NCBI GenBank assembly: GCA_949752795.1
Contig: OX457063.1
Coordinates: 70,145,783 to 70,209,782, forward strand
DNA: 64,000 bases
Reading direction: 5' to 3'
Source: Hyperoodon ampullatus
Lineage: Eukaryota > Chordata > Mammalia > Artiodactyla > Ziphiidae
Shown: in pieces, positions 12,130-23,780 of the stretch
How positions within the stretch are numbered: the first letter of the stretch is position 1
Layout of the letters: each line of letters starts with the position of its first letter
Program-made: the position numbers and the translations under genes
Notes under the pieces: model-generated
Seen by the model: only the letters and a program-made list of their open reading frames with translations
Database searches by the model: none
What the model was told of the DNA's origin: nothing

Positions 12130-12640
12130 TTCATTCATTCTTTGAACAACATTGAATTTATTGAGTATTTATCATGTGTCAGACACTCTTCTAGACACTG
12201 AGAATACATCAGTGAAGAAAACAGACAAAACTCTTGCCCTTGTGGAGATTACATTACAATGTGTGTGTGGGGGGTGGGGGAGTTGGGGTGGATAGGAATA
12301 TATAAACATAATGGTTAAATTATATATTATTTAACAAGCTGGTAAGTATTAAGTAAAAAAATAGATTAAGGTAAGGGGATCAGGAGTGCGAGGGAAGGGA
12401 ATAGTGATGTTAAGGTGGTATTTCAGCCAGATTTGAAGGAGAAGGACTAGCTGTGAAGATACCTGAAAAGGGCATTCTAAGCAGAGAAAACAAATGAAGA
12501 TGCCTGAGGCAGGAGTGTGCCTAGTGTGTGAGAAGATAAGCAAGAAGGTAAGCTTGGTGGGAGCAGAGCAAGAGGGGAGAAACTAGCAAGAAATGAGGTC
12601 AGAGAGAGACTGGGTTCAGATTTTGTAAAGTTTTGTAAGT
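12130..12640 (-). repeat. L2 LINE 3' part, reverse orientation
   Basis: It begins with 'tcattcattctttgaac...ttgagtatttatcatgtgtcagacactcttctag' and continues through 'agtgaagaaaacagacaaaactcttgccc'. It then enters the L2 coding end: 'ggcattctaagcagagaaaac', 'gatgcctgaggcaggagtgtgcctagtgtgtg' and 'aaatgaggtcagagaga'. About 500 bp of the ORF end and 3' UTR are legible. The G-rich run near 12268 is part of it. Confidence 0.8.
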
Positions 12641-13192
12641 CACTTTTCCGTTCCTATACTTGCCTTGGCTATGGATGGTGACCCTGACACTATGCAACCA
12701 GTGATCAATTGAACTTGTTTCAATGCCTAATAGGGTCAGTTAATAGTTTTTTACTTTCTAAGAAGATGGAAAGAATGGTGAGAGGAAAGAGAGTTTGTAT
12801 TTTCCATAAACTGATGATTGGTTTGAAGAATGTTGAGGTTGATTATTGGTATTTGATTATTGGTTTGAGGTTGGTTGTACCATCTGAATGTATGAATATA
12901 CCCCTGTTTCTGTAGGCATGAACCTTTCTCATGAGGTGAAGGAAAGCTCCCAGCCCAGGATCTCCCCAAGAAACTCTTGTCAATCAGAATATCCTATATT
13001 CACAATGCAGACAAACGCAAATCACCTTTTTAGCTATTTAAATACATCAAAAAGCCATTTCTTGGTCAAGAGTTCTTCTTTAAATTGTTTGACTATGTGT
13101 AGTTTTAATTTTACCTGTTGGTTTTCAAAATTTTTATCCATTTTTTATAATGTTATCTTTTAGTCTATTTTATTATTTTAAAAAATCTCAAC
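12641..13192. other. Unassigned non-coding stretch
   Basis: It is AT-rich with open frames on both strands (12709-12915, 12751-12969, 12888-13163) but no recognisable protein. Confidence 0.4.
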
Positions 13193-15278
13193 TATCTAAG
13201 GAGACAGATCCAAAAAATATTGCTAAGACCAATGTCAAAGAGCTTACTGCCTATGTTTTCTTCTAGGGGTGTTATAGTTTCAGGTCTTACATATAAGTCT
13301 TTAATCCATTTTGAGTTTATTTTTGTATATGGTGTAAGAAAGTAGTTGTTTGGTTCTTTAGCATGTAGCTATCCAGTTTTCCCATTTATTGAAGAGGCTG
13401 TCTTTTGCCCATTTTATATTTTTGTCTCCTTTGTTATAGATTAATTGACCATAATTGTGGGTTTATTTCTCGCTGTCTATTCTATTTCATTGATCTATGT
13501 GTCTGTTTTTGTGCCAGTACCATACTTCTTTGATTACTACAGCTCTGTAGTATAATTTGAAATCCGGGAGCATGTACCTCCATCCTTATTCTTTCTCAAG
13601 ATTTTTTTGGCTATTCAGGGTCTTTTGTGTTTCCATACAAATTTTAGAATTATTTATTTTAGTTCTGTGAACAATGCCACTGGTATTTTGATAGGGATTA
13701 CATTGAATCTGTAGATTGTATTGAGTAGTATGGTCATTTTAATAATATTAACTCTTCCAATCCACGATTACAGTATATCTTTTCATTTAATTGTGTTGTC
13801 TACATTTTCTTTTATCAATGTCATAGTTTTTAGATTATGGGTCTTTTACCTCCTTGGTTAAATTTATTCCTAGCTATTTTATTCTTTTTGGTCTTCTCAC
13901 ACAAGGACTACAAAAGCAAAAATAAACATATGGGGACTTCCCTGGTGGCGCAGTGGTTGAGAGTCCGCCTGCCGGTGCGGGGGGCACGGGTTCGTGCCCC
14001 GGTCCGGGAGGATCCCACATGCCGCGGAGCGGCTGGGCCTATGAGCCGTGGCCGCTGAGCCTGCGCGTCCGGAGCCTGTGCTCCGCAACGGGAGAGGCCA
14101 CAGCGGTGAGAGACCCGCGTACCGCAAAAAAATAAAAAATAAAAAAATAAAAAAACATATGGGACTACATCAAACTAAAAAAGCTTATTCACAGCAAAAG
14201 GAAACATCAACAAAATAAAAAGGGAACCTACTGAATAGAAGAAAATATTTGCAAATCATATATCTGATAAGGATCTAATATCGAAAATATATGAAAATTC
14301 ACACAATTCAATAGCAAAAAAACCTCTATTTGATTAAAGAATTGGCAAAGACTTGAATAGACAGTTTTCCAAAGAAAACATACAGATGGTCAACAGGTGC
14401 ATGAAAAGATGTTCAAGATCATTAATATCAGGGAAATGCAAATCAAACCCACAATGAGATATCACCTTACACCTGTTAGAATGCTATTATCAAAAAGATA
14501 AGGGATAAAAAAAGTATTGGTGAGGATGTGGAAAAAAGGGAACCCTTGTGCACTGTTTGTGGGAATGTAAATCGTGCAGCCACTATGGAAAATAGTATGA
14601 AGTTTCCTCAAAAAATTAAAAATAGAACTAACATATGATTCAGCAATTCCATTTCTGGATATTTATCTGAAAGACAAGAAAACACCAATTCTAAAAGATA
14701 TATGCACCCCGATGTTCATTGCAGCATTATTTACAATATCCAAGATATGGAATCAATAAGTGTCCACTGATAATGAATGGATAAAGTGGTATATATACAA
14801 TAGATGATTAGTCATAAAAAATAAATCTTACCATTTGCAATAACATGGACCCAGAGTGTATTATACTAAGTTAAATAAGTTAGACAAAGACAAAAACTGT
14901 ATGATATCACTCATATGCAGAATCTAAAAAAACAAAAAAGTGAACAAGCAAAACAGAGACAGGCTCAGATACAGAGAACAAACTGGTTGCCAGAGGGGAA
15001 GAGTGTCGAGAGATGGGAAAAATAGGTGAAGGAGACTGAGACTTCAGTCTCAGTCTGGAAACAGACTTCCAGTTATAAAATAAGTAAGTCCCAGGATATA
15101 ATGTAGAGCATAATTAATTTAGTCAATAATACTGTAATGACTTTGTATGGTGACAGATGGTATCTAGACTTATTGTGGTGATCATTTCATAGTGTATAAA
15201 AATATCAAATCATTATGTTGTATACCTGAAACTAATTATACTGTAAACCAATAGTACTTCAATAAAAAGAGAAAAAAT
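13193..15278 (+). mobile_element. L1 LINE with 5' inversion (twin-priming structure)
   Basis: Positions 13193-13890 are L1 ORF2 in reverse. They match the reverse copy at 45815-46480 nearly sentence by sentence ('ctttaatccattttgagtttatttttgt', 'tgtgccagtaccatac', 'ttgaatctgtagattg'). From about 13903 the sense strand resumes with 'actacaaaagcaaaaataaac' and runs to the 3' UTR ending 'tacttcaataaaaag'. The outer end of the inverted part and the start of the sense part are adjacent in an intact L1, which is the expected signature of twin priming. About 12 bp of filler sits at the junction. A SINE is inserted at 13934. Confidence 0.9.
13934..14152 (+). mobile_element. CHR-2-like SINE inside the L1
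   Basis: It is a full-length copy with head GACTTCCCTGGTGGCGCAG, B box GGTTCGTGCC and a tail of A runs broken by single T. The 11-bp target duplication AAACATATGGG lies at 13924-13934 and 14153-14163, so one border base is ambiguous. Removing it restores continuous L1 text, which proves it is younger than the L1. Confidence 0.95.
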
Positions 15279-16819
15279 TATAACTACATTTCAATTTTTT
15301 CTTTTAAAATGAGGACAGAAAAAAAATAAATGAGGACAGAGAAGCACTAGGATAAGGGAGGAAGTTCTGAGGAGCTTATCTTAAAACCTGGAAATGTGGG
15401 AGACCCTTCCTCCTCCATCTTCTAACTCTGTAGGGATTTTCCAATGATATCAAAACATATTTCTCATTCCAGCATCAGATGAGAAAAAGCAATTTCAAGA
15501 AGTCTGCTCTTTAGGGAGTGTAGCAGGTTCACTAAAATGAAATAAAGCAGAACAAATAGCAGAGACTTGGAAGAATCTGCAAACATGTATTTCTTCATCT
15601 TTCTATTAACACATGCTGCTTTGAAGCCTGTAGATATTTTGATATTTATATAAAGATGCCATGTATTCTAGGAACAATGTTCAGACACCAATGCTCATAC
15701 TAACACTAAATTCAGAGGACACCAACTCTAGTGACACAAATACAAGTGGATTGGTTCTGACCACAAGATTCAAATTCTTCCTAAGGATGTTAGGTAATTT
15801 AGAAGATGAGGTAGCACTTATGTATCTTTGGTGACTTAGAGTACAACAAGGTGTCATGTTATCAACCCATGTGAGTACAAATTAGAGCCAATGACTCAGA
15901 TGCAGCTCAGAGAGGCTGGGGCATACATCACTAAGTAGAATAAAAATTGTGGCATTTGAAAGGGGAATGAGACCAGAAGAAGAGGCCTTTGTAAATCAGG
16001 GAAACATTTAAAAACATTTTGTCTAAAACATAAACATTTCCTGCCAATAATTGTCTTCTCCATCTCAGCCTCCACTCATACTGCCATACTAGGAATCTTG
16101 TTCCCTGCCTGGTAGAAACTTGTATTGTGTTTTTCAGTTCTTGGAAGTTTGATTGTCTTTGTAATAAATCAAGTCCCATTTGTCTGAATCAAGGGCCACA
16201 GTGTGTTGGACAGAAAGGAATCTCTTTCTACAGTTAACCACCAGGGGGTAGTCTGAATCTGATTTAAGAGTAAGCGAATAGATCAAACTGAGGTAGGTTT
16301 GAGAATATCAGGGTTTTTTTTTTTTTTTTGGTCCACTCTTGGACTTAAACTCTGGGAATCCAGTTTTAGGACTGCCTTATCCTCTGGGCATAAAGAAACT
16401 TCTCAAAGCAGTTTTTCCTAATCACATTTTTGAGGGTTCTTGACTTCTTCCTCAACAAATAACTTCTTAACCTCTGCAGAGATATGATACAGGCTTGGGT
16501 CCATCCCAGACTATGCTCTCAATCTCAGAACCTCAACCTTTTCACCTTCAGAGAATGACCCTGAACCCAACAAGCTTAACTTTCTTGAGGTCACGCTAGC
16601 TTGGAATAAGTGTCTGAAGCATTAATATCACTCAGAATGCCAGAGAAAGGAATTAGCATTCTGAGTGGCAACTGTCCTATCACTCATTTTGCCTCTTAAG
16701 GACACTTAAAATATGGGCAGGCCAAGAAACCAAAATATAACTCCATAATTTTAATTAGAAATGACTTTAGGTATACCTGATTCATTCAGTTGAAGTAGGT
16801 TTCATTTTCTTATTCTTTT
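15279..16819. other. Unassigned non-coding stretch
   Basis: Nothing is recognised apart from a T tract at about 16313-16330. The minus-strand open frame 15931-16179 has no recognisable domain. Confidence 0.4.
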
Positions 16820-17270
16820 TGTCATTGAAACAATAGAATGATAAAAATTTCAAATAGTACTAGAAGCTATACAATAAAAGTAATATATAATTCTACTCCA
16901 TAATTCATCTCCCTTTGCTAGAGATAACCACTGCTAACAGGTTCTTGTTTATCCTTCCAGGAAAAAAAAAATACATGCAAACATACATATACATCTTCCC
17001 CCTGCTTTCTTTAAATGAGTGGGACCACGTTATGTACACACATCTGTGCTTTGTTTTTGTTTTCTTACTATATAATATTTTTTGTAGGTTATCCTTGAGA
17101 AAATGTCTTTATGCTGTTATGTGAGCTTAAATCTAGGCAGAACTCCTAGGTCAATGATTATATGTATTTTAATTTTTTGATGGACATTATCACATTGCCT
17201 GCCAAGGAGGATGCCCCAGTTTCTAGTCTCATTAACCAAATATGAGAATACCTATTTCTCCAAACCGTGG
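16820..17270 (-). mobile_element. Old L1 (L1M-type) 3' region, reverse orientation
   Basis: 'agagataaccactgctaacagg...tatccttccagg', 'catacatatacatcttcccc', 'gagtgggaccacgttatgtacac', 'gatggacattatcacattgcctgcc' and a final 'atgagaatacctatttctcca' follow the reverse complement of an old L1 ORF2 end/3' UTR. Confidence 0.65.
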
Positions 17271-17397
17271 CCCACACAGCACTTTCAAACACTTTGATCT
17301 TTGACACTGTATTAGATATAAAGTTATCTCATGATTTGAGTTAGTCCTTAGTTATGAGTCAGATTGAGCATATTCTGACCTGCTTATAAGCCCAATT

Positions 17398-17945
17398 GTT
17401 TTTAAATTTTTTTTTTAGTTTCTGCTTTATAACAAATTTAATCAGTTATACATATACATATGTTCCCATATCCCCTCCCTTTTGCGTCTCCCTCCCACCC
17501 TCCCTATCCCACCCCTCCAAGCGGTCACAAAGCACCGAGCTGATCTCCCTGTGCTCTGCAGCTGCTTCCCACTATCTATCTACCTTACGTTTGGTAGTGT
17601 ATATATGTCCATGCCGCTCTTTCGCTTTGTCACAGCTTACCCTTCCCCCCCCCATATCCTCAAGTCCATTCTCTAGTAGGTCTGTGTCTCTATTCCTGTC
17701 TTACCCCTATGTTCTTCATGACATTTTTTTTCTTAAATTCCATATATATGTGTCAGCATACAATATTTGTCTTTCTCTTTCTGACTTACTTCACTCTGTA
17801 TGACAGACTCTAGGTCCATCCACCTCATTACAAATAGCTCAATTTCGTTTCTTTTTATGGCTGAGTAATATTCCATTGTATATATGTGCCACATCTTCTT
17901 TATCCATTCATCCGATGATGGACACTTAGGTTGTTTCCATCTCTG
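17398..17945 (-). mobile_element. Young L1 3' fragment, 5'-truncated
   Basis: This reverse-strand L1 3' UTR and ORF2 end is closely similar to 44630-45160. It contains the pyrimidine-rich run 'ctccctcccaccctccctat' at about 17487. A perfect 13-bp target duplication, TATAAGCCCAATT, flanks it at 17385-17397 and 17946-17958. The minus-strand frame 17733-18011 is the ORF2 C-terminal tail (contains 'MWHIYTMEYYSAIKRNEIE'). Confidence 0.95.
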
Positions 17946-17958
17946 TATAAGCCCAATT

Positions 17959-18984
17959 TTTGTTGGGATTGTCATGCTACCTTCTAGTGTCTTTGAGAAC
18001 AAGAACAACATGCACCCTTTGGGGTCATGAATTACATTGTCACTGGTGTTGCCAGTGACATCTAGCAGCTGTGTATAAATACAGTATTATTTTATTATGA
18101 AACTCTGTTGATAGACAAGGGTACTTCTATTATTACAGTGTGAGAGGAGCATTATACTTCTCATCCAACAGGCATTTGATTAATACTAGAATACAGCACA
18201 ATCTATGCTCTGGAAAATGTTTGCATTTTCCTTTGAAATGAATTTTAGTCAAAACATTCCTCATGATATACAGACCATAAACTGCTACAAATGGCCAGAT
18301 TTAGTGTTGCCAACTTATATTTGAAAGTCTTTTGCAGACTTATTTTGGTCTTAGGAAAAAGCACATTGGTCATAATTAACATTTAGAAATTTCTTTTTGG
18401 TAAGCAAACATTTTCATTCGGTATGTTCTCTGGCAGTGCCTTTTATTTGAGCTGCTTGGCTTGTATACACATAATATAAGCTAATTGTGGAAACCAGGAG
18501 CTTGGCATTCTCTCTTATTTTGATAGAAGCTGCTTTGCATAGGTTGTATTTATTAGCTATTCTAGTGACACACATCATCTGTGACTAATGTAGAAATGCT
18601 AATTGATAGTTCACAGGGAGCAGATGAAAAAGACCTTAGAATGTGACTATATTTAGGGTTGGTACATATTAAAAGAAATACAATCCTCTTTAGAAAGTGA
18701 GATAAAAGTAGAGCATGAAAGATGGTTTTCATCAATATCATGAACAGGTATTTTCTTAAATGGTTTTCCTACTAAATGAAAAATAGCAGCCTCAGGGCAG
18801 GGGAAATATTATGGAGTTAAAATAAAACTGGTGCTGTAATTTCAATGTCTAAATAAAGTAATCTTACGTGTACGGGTATGTTTTTGGTAATACTTGGGAT
18901 ATGTCTTTGAAGTATACATTAACAACATGGTCTATTATCTAGAGGGAGCCTTAAGACTCCCCATTCATTTCCCACCCTACCTCC
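17959..18984. other. Unassigned non-coding stretch
   Basis: It is AT-rich, and no family or coding signal is recognised. Confidence 0.4.
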
Positions 18985-19533
18985 TGTGACAAACAGACGT
19001 TAAGCTGACCCGCATGATCTCCATCTCCTAGTACTCACACCCCTGTACAATCCTCTCCCCTAAGTGTGCATGGAATTGGTGGCTTACTTATAAGCAGTAT
19101 AAGATGGCAGAGATAATGGTGTGTCACTCCCATGATTAAATTATGTTTTATAGGACTCTGTCTTCCTTGCAGCCTTGCTCTAGAGACTTCCTTACAAGAA
19201 GCAAGCTGCCACATTGTGGGCTGTCTCTATGGGGAGGCCTACCTGGCAAGGAACTGAGCATGGCCTGGGGAAGCTGAGGGCCTCAGACCTAGAGTTACAA
19301 GAAACTGAATTCTACCAAAAATCATGTGAGCTCAGATTAGAACCCCAAGGCTCTGGAGAGACCAGATTTCTGATTGACACCTTGATTTCAACTTAGGAAA
19401 CCCTGAAGCAGAAAATCCAGATAAGTTGTGCCCAGACTTCTGATGCACAGAAACTATGAAAGTAAAATGTATATTATTTGAAGATGCTAAAGTTGTGGTA
19501 ATTTGTTATGCAGCATAGAAAATAAATAATACA
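18985..19533 (+). repeat. MLT1-type solo LTR (ERVL-MaLR)
   Basis: The stretch starts TGTGACAAACAG and passes the typical MLT1 landmarks: 'catgatctccatctcctagtactcac', 'gatggcagagataatggtgtgtcactcc', 'caagctgccacattgtgggctgtctctatgg', 'gcagaaaatccagataagttgtgcc', 'ggtaatttgttatgcagcatag' and the end 'ataatacac'. No internal retroviral gene sequence is attached. The 60-residue frame at 19214-19396 is LTR sequence. Confidence 0.75.
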
Positions 19534-19559
19534 CTAATAGACAAAAACCAAAACCTATG

Positions 19560-19890
19560 GTATACTGTAATTTTGCTCAAAATATTTACTGCCCTTCTCT
19601 GGAGGCAAATTACACTTCCCTATTCCATTGGCATTGTGTGGTATATAGTACCCATCCCAACAGAAGGATTATACTTTCTTGCCCTTCAAACTCAGGAGTG
19701 ACCATCTGATTTTTTTTGGCCTACAGATTGTGGATGGAAGCAAAAACTTTGAGAGCCAGCTTGAGGATGGCTATATTTCTCTTTTCTTTCTTTACCTGTG
19801 TCTGACCTACGTTGGAAATATAAACATTTCTTCTTAGAAGCCCCTGAAGATTTTAGGTTACTACAGCATAACCTTGTCTTTCTGAGGAGA
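19560..19890 (+). repeat. Second LTR-like repeat (MaLR-type suspected)
   Basis: The 3' part 'gattttaggttactacagcataaccttgtctttctg' mirrors the ending of the LTR-like repeat at 7340-7390. The body 'ggatggaagcaaaaactttgagagccagc' is also LTR-like. It directly follows the MLT1 LTR, so these may be two independent insertions or parts of related elements. Confidence 0.4.
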
Positions 19891-19899
19891 ATAATTCTG

Positions 19900-20764
19900 T
19901 CAGACATAACTGGGTCAAATTGCTGTGCAGAGTTCTAAAAGTGTTGTCTTTCAAGTGGCAGACTCTCTTAGATACTTCCCTTATTGTGTTATCTTCTTTG
20001 GTGATTGCTTCACATATTATTGTGCTCTGTGTCTTCTATAAACAGAGTCTGGTGCAGTGGGATAGTCTGAAGCTGGGTATTCTTGGGACTCTGATCTGGA
20101 AAGACTTCTGAGGATTAGGACAGAGTTCACAGGGAAGGACAGGTGAAGGGCACTGCTCAAGCCCTTAGAAAAGGCTCTTTCTGTGAGCTAGTTTTTGCAT
20201 CATCCTCCTCACCTTTGTAGAGCAAGGACTTCAAAGAGTAAGCTGGGGTGGGGTTCAGGAGGAAAGGACTAAAGAGGACATTGGTCTGTCTCTAACTTGG
20301 AAAAAGGGATCCCCAAGGTCATAAGTGGTACAGCCAATTTCACCAGGGTGGAAAACCAAGTTCTAACTGGTAATAATGTTTCTTTTTCTCAGAATATCTA
20401 CCATGCTTTGACCCTTCAAGAATTAGCCATGTTAAGTAGTTGATCAAGGATTTAGGGATTTTTAGATTCCTAGCATCTCTCTATTTGGAAACTTAGTGAA
20501 CAGTACTGATGGTACTTAAATGTTTAAGGATAGGGTAGTAGAAAAAAGCAAGAGTGTATGTTTCACTCAAATCCTACCTTAAGTTGATCATTTAACGAAG
20601 GACAAGAAGTTTCTAAAATTTGTGTTTTTATCTAGCCACAAAATGGAGACTATTCCTAAATTCCTTTGGAAATATTTTAATGTGAAACAGGGTACATAGG
20701 AATTGGTGCATTTATTTCTACATGAGACTTAACTTTGACTTCTGTTGACTTAAGATCACCCTGC
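19900..20764. other. Unassigned non-coding stretch
   Basis: No clear family is recognised. A weak reverse MIR-like phrase occurs near 20310-20365. Confidence 0.35.
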
Positions 20765-20970
20765 AATAAGCCTTCCTGGGTTTGAATTCTTACTCTGCCA
20801 TTTAATTGCCTGTGTGACCTTGGGTAGGATCCTTAAATTCTCTATGACTCAGTTTCCTCATCTATAAAAAACACTGATCTCCTATGATTCTGTGAGAATT
20901 ATGGGGATTAACTAGTACATGTAAAGTGCCTGCTTAAAGTTTAATAAACCTAACCTAACTCTTATTATTA
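20765..20970 (+). repeat. MIR SINE
   Basis: It follows MIR closely: 'gggtttgaattcttactctgcca', 'tgcctgtgtgaccttgggtagg', 'ctcagtttcctcatctataaaa', 'attatggggattaactagtacatgtaaagtgcctgc'. It is nearly complete. Confidence 0.9.
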
Positions 20971-23319
20971 CCACTAGTGCTTCACAGTGAAAAAACTTCT
21001 GACTGTATTATTGTTGAGGAGACCTCAGTACATCCAAAGTAGCATTTCATTCACTTTCAGTTCTTTTCCTGTGCTTCCAGATTGGCTGTATCACACATTT
21101 ATTAGAAAAACTGTAAAAATAACAGCTTTCTTTAAGCCTCCTTTCTTGTTATAGTCCCCCTACCAGCTGTTTGCTCTCTAGCAACAAAGTTAGAACTATG
21201 GTTTAAAAAATCCAGTTATGTTAATAAAGGAAAAAAAAAAAGGTTTTTGCTTTAGATATAGTCACTGGCTTTCTTTGCACCAGCTCATCAGCTAACTTCA
21301 AGTGTTCTGATATGCACTCTACCCCTTTCTACCCCTTTGTCATTAGCAGCCCTGCCTGCCTGCATGGTATAATACAATTTCCTTCTAGGGCAACAGGCTT
21401 GACCTGAGGACAGGACAGAGTTAGTAATTAATTGGTGGAGGCTGAGGAAAACTAGTTATTAGTGGAAGGCAAACAGTGTAAAATATAGTCTGAAGTAAAG
21501 CATCAAAATCAGGTTAGATCTAAGTGAGGTTAAGGTTTGAGAGGTTCTGCTCAGAGCGGGCAGGGTTTGGGTCAATGGGAGGCTTTAGAATGGCCATGAT
21601 TCTTGTTGGTGTTTGGTATCTAGAGTGTGAGGATAAAGGAAGGCCTGACTGAAATGAGGTGAAGCATCTGAAAGTGTGGTCCAGCCCTGGAGAAAAAGTA
21701 TCTATAGGAATTAGGAGAAAGGGGCAGGACCATATTGTTCAGGTTGGAAAGTTAAGCCAAAACAGGCTCTAGGGTCCTCCAAGTGTGATGGGGGGTTGAT
21801 TAGGAAGGATGTAGCTCACCAATCATTTGGGGAACAAGGCCACTGTTCACTGAAGGATGCTTCCATGTGCTAAAGCGAGACCCAAAAAGAACCACCAGGC
21901 CTGATAGCACTGGACCAGGGCCTGGCTGGGGCTGAACTCTCAAGAGGAAGACACTATTACCAGCAGCTTGGGGTGAGCCTGAAACAGATATAGAGTTTAA
22001 ATCTTAATGCATTATTTTCTTTGCTTTCTCAAAGTATAGCCTTTTTTATTTTTAAAGGGGTCAAAAGAACAACCTCTACTATTGTTAGCCTCCAGCTGTT
22101 TGCTGACATGTGTGGAAAGAGAAATTTGGAAAGATCTGGTCCTTGACCTCATCAGCATGTGTAGTTTCACTTTTTTGTATGTAAATGCCCTTATCCAAAA
22201 TTAGATTTGAATAGCATGTTTGTTTCCAACAAACTAATCTTAATGTTTATTTAAGTAAAGCCAATTAATTAGCTAGTAAGGGTAATTACAATTGTTAACT
22301 AATTTATAAAATCCTATCAAATTTACTTTGGAGATTTAAGGAAAATGGTGGTTAAATCCTTAAATCTTAAGAGAGTATGTTTTATTAGATGACTACATCA
22401 TTATAAAAAGGCTAAATAAGGATCTTTTTAACAAAAAACAGAAATGATAGAATAAACCTAATATATTCTTTAAATTTTCACACCTGAGCTTTTTTAAGCA
22501 TGAAGGTATTTACTTTGATTGATAAAATAAATAATATATCAAAAAAGATGCTTTTAAGCTAGTTATTTTTTAAATGGAAAATTTTTGTCAAAAGAAAATC
22601 ATACCTTATTGGGATTTGAGGGATTTTATTGTTTATCAGGGGAATGAAGAAGATTCAACCCCTGACTTGAGGGATTTTACCTTTCTTTGAACTTCTGGTA
22701 GTCATAAATAGAAATATATATGGCTATACAAACATATGTGTTATAGCCAAAGTCTGGAACACATGATTTTTGATAATCAATAGCAAAATTTATAATTAAC
22801 TTAAACAGCTGGCTGAGAACCAAAGTGTCATACAGGAAAAAAAGAAAACAACTCTCCTTGTAAGTCAAATAACACTGCTACCAGCCAAATGTTGCATTAG
22901 ATAGATAAACTCAAACTTGCTGACTTCCAAATATTTGTTGGTCATTAGCCAGCTGAAACAAAGACTGAAGTCAACATTATCCAACAAATGTTACCTCATT
23001 TGAAATTCAGAGTATAGCTCATAACATTTTGGTGACAGACTGATTTTAAGTCAGTGGGAAAACTGTGTTTGAGATATATTAATGTTTTTTTCTCTTTTGC
23101 ATTTGCATGTACATGATCTTCTGACTAGTTAGTCTGATTCATCCATTTACCTAATAAAGCAGTCATTAGCTTTAGTTTAACAAAATAAGGTTTCAAGTAG
23201 AGAAAATAATTATGAAACCTAGAATTTATTAAGAGAGAAAATGATTTTAATAATTCCTTTAGCACTTTAGTGTGCACTTTTGTTTGCCTATTCAATAACC
23301 AATAACTTTTCCTTCTCCG
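20971..23319. other. Unassigned AT-rich stretch
   Basis: This is the longest part of the window without a confident repeat call (about 2.3 kb). It includes an A tract at 21231-21241 and a near-repeat of 'gagggatttta' at 22617 and 22669. No coding frame above chance length has a domain. It could hold old unrecognised repeats or conserved non-coding DNA. Confidence 0.4.
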
Positions 23320-23780
23320 TTCTAACAGAACCTGATTTGGTTCAATTACCCTATTGAGCCATGTTTGTTAGGCAAGATATGTGACTGCACCAGCACAGGG
23401 CTGAATCATGACAGGTCTGAGCCAATCATGCTGTTCCCTTTCCTTTGCCAAAAAGTAGTTTTAGGTATAAGCACATGATGCACTTCTGAGAAGTGAGATG
23501 CTGAAGATATTGATCAAGATTTTCCTTGCTAGGGCTTCCCTGGTGGCGCAGTGGTTGAGAGTCCGCCTGCCGATGCAGGGGACACGGGTTCGTGCCACGG
23601 TCTGGGAAGATCCCACATGCCGCGGAACGGCTGGGCCCGTGAGCCATGGCCGCTGGGCCTGCGCGTCCGGAGCCTGTGCTCCGCAGAGGGAGAGGCCACA
23701 ACAGTGAGAGGCCCGCCTACCGCAAAAAAAAAAAAAAAAGATTTTCCTTGCTATAAAAAGTCCCACTAATGTTGCTTTGG
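23320..23780. repeat. Possible old repeat, split by a SINE
   Basis: 'atatgtgactgcaccagcacagggctgaatcatgacaggtctgagccaatcatgctg' resembles text that recurs in old mammalian LTR-like repeats. I cannot name the family. A SINE interrupts it at 23532. Confidence 0.3.
23532..23737 (+). mobile_element. CHR-2-like SINE
   Basis: It is full length with head GGGCTTCCCTGGTGGCGCAG and B box GGTTCGTGCC. The A tail is flanked by a perfect 16-bp target duplication, AAGATTTTCCTTGCTA, at 23516-23531 and 23738-23753. Few differences from the other young copies suggest a recent insertion. The 60-100 residue frames on both strands here are SINE body. Confidence 0.97.

Noticed and set aside
23426..23769. Several overlapping frames on both strands as small proteins
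   Set aside because: All lie in a CHR-2 SINE, and the same peptides recur at every other SINE copy.
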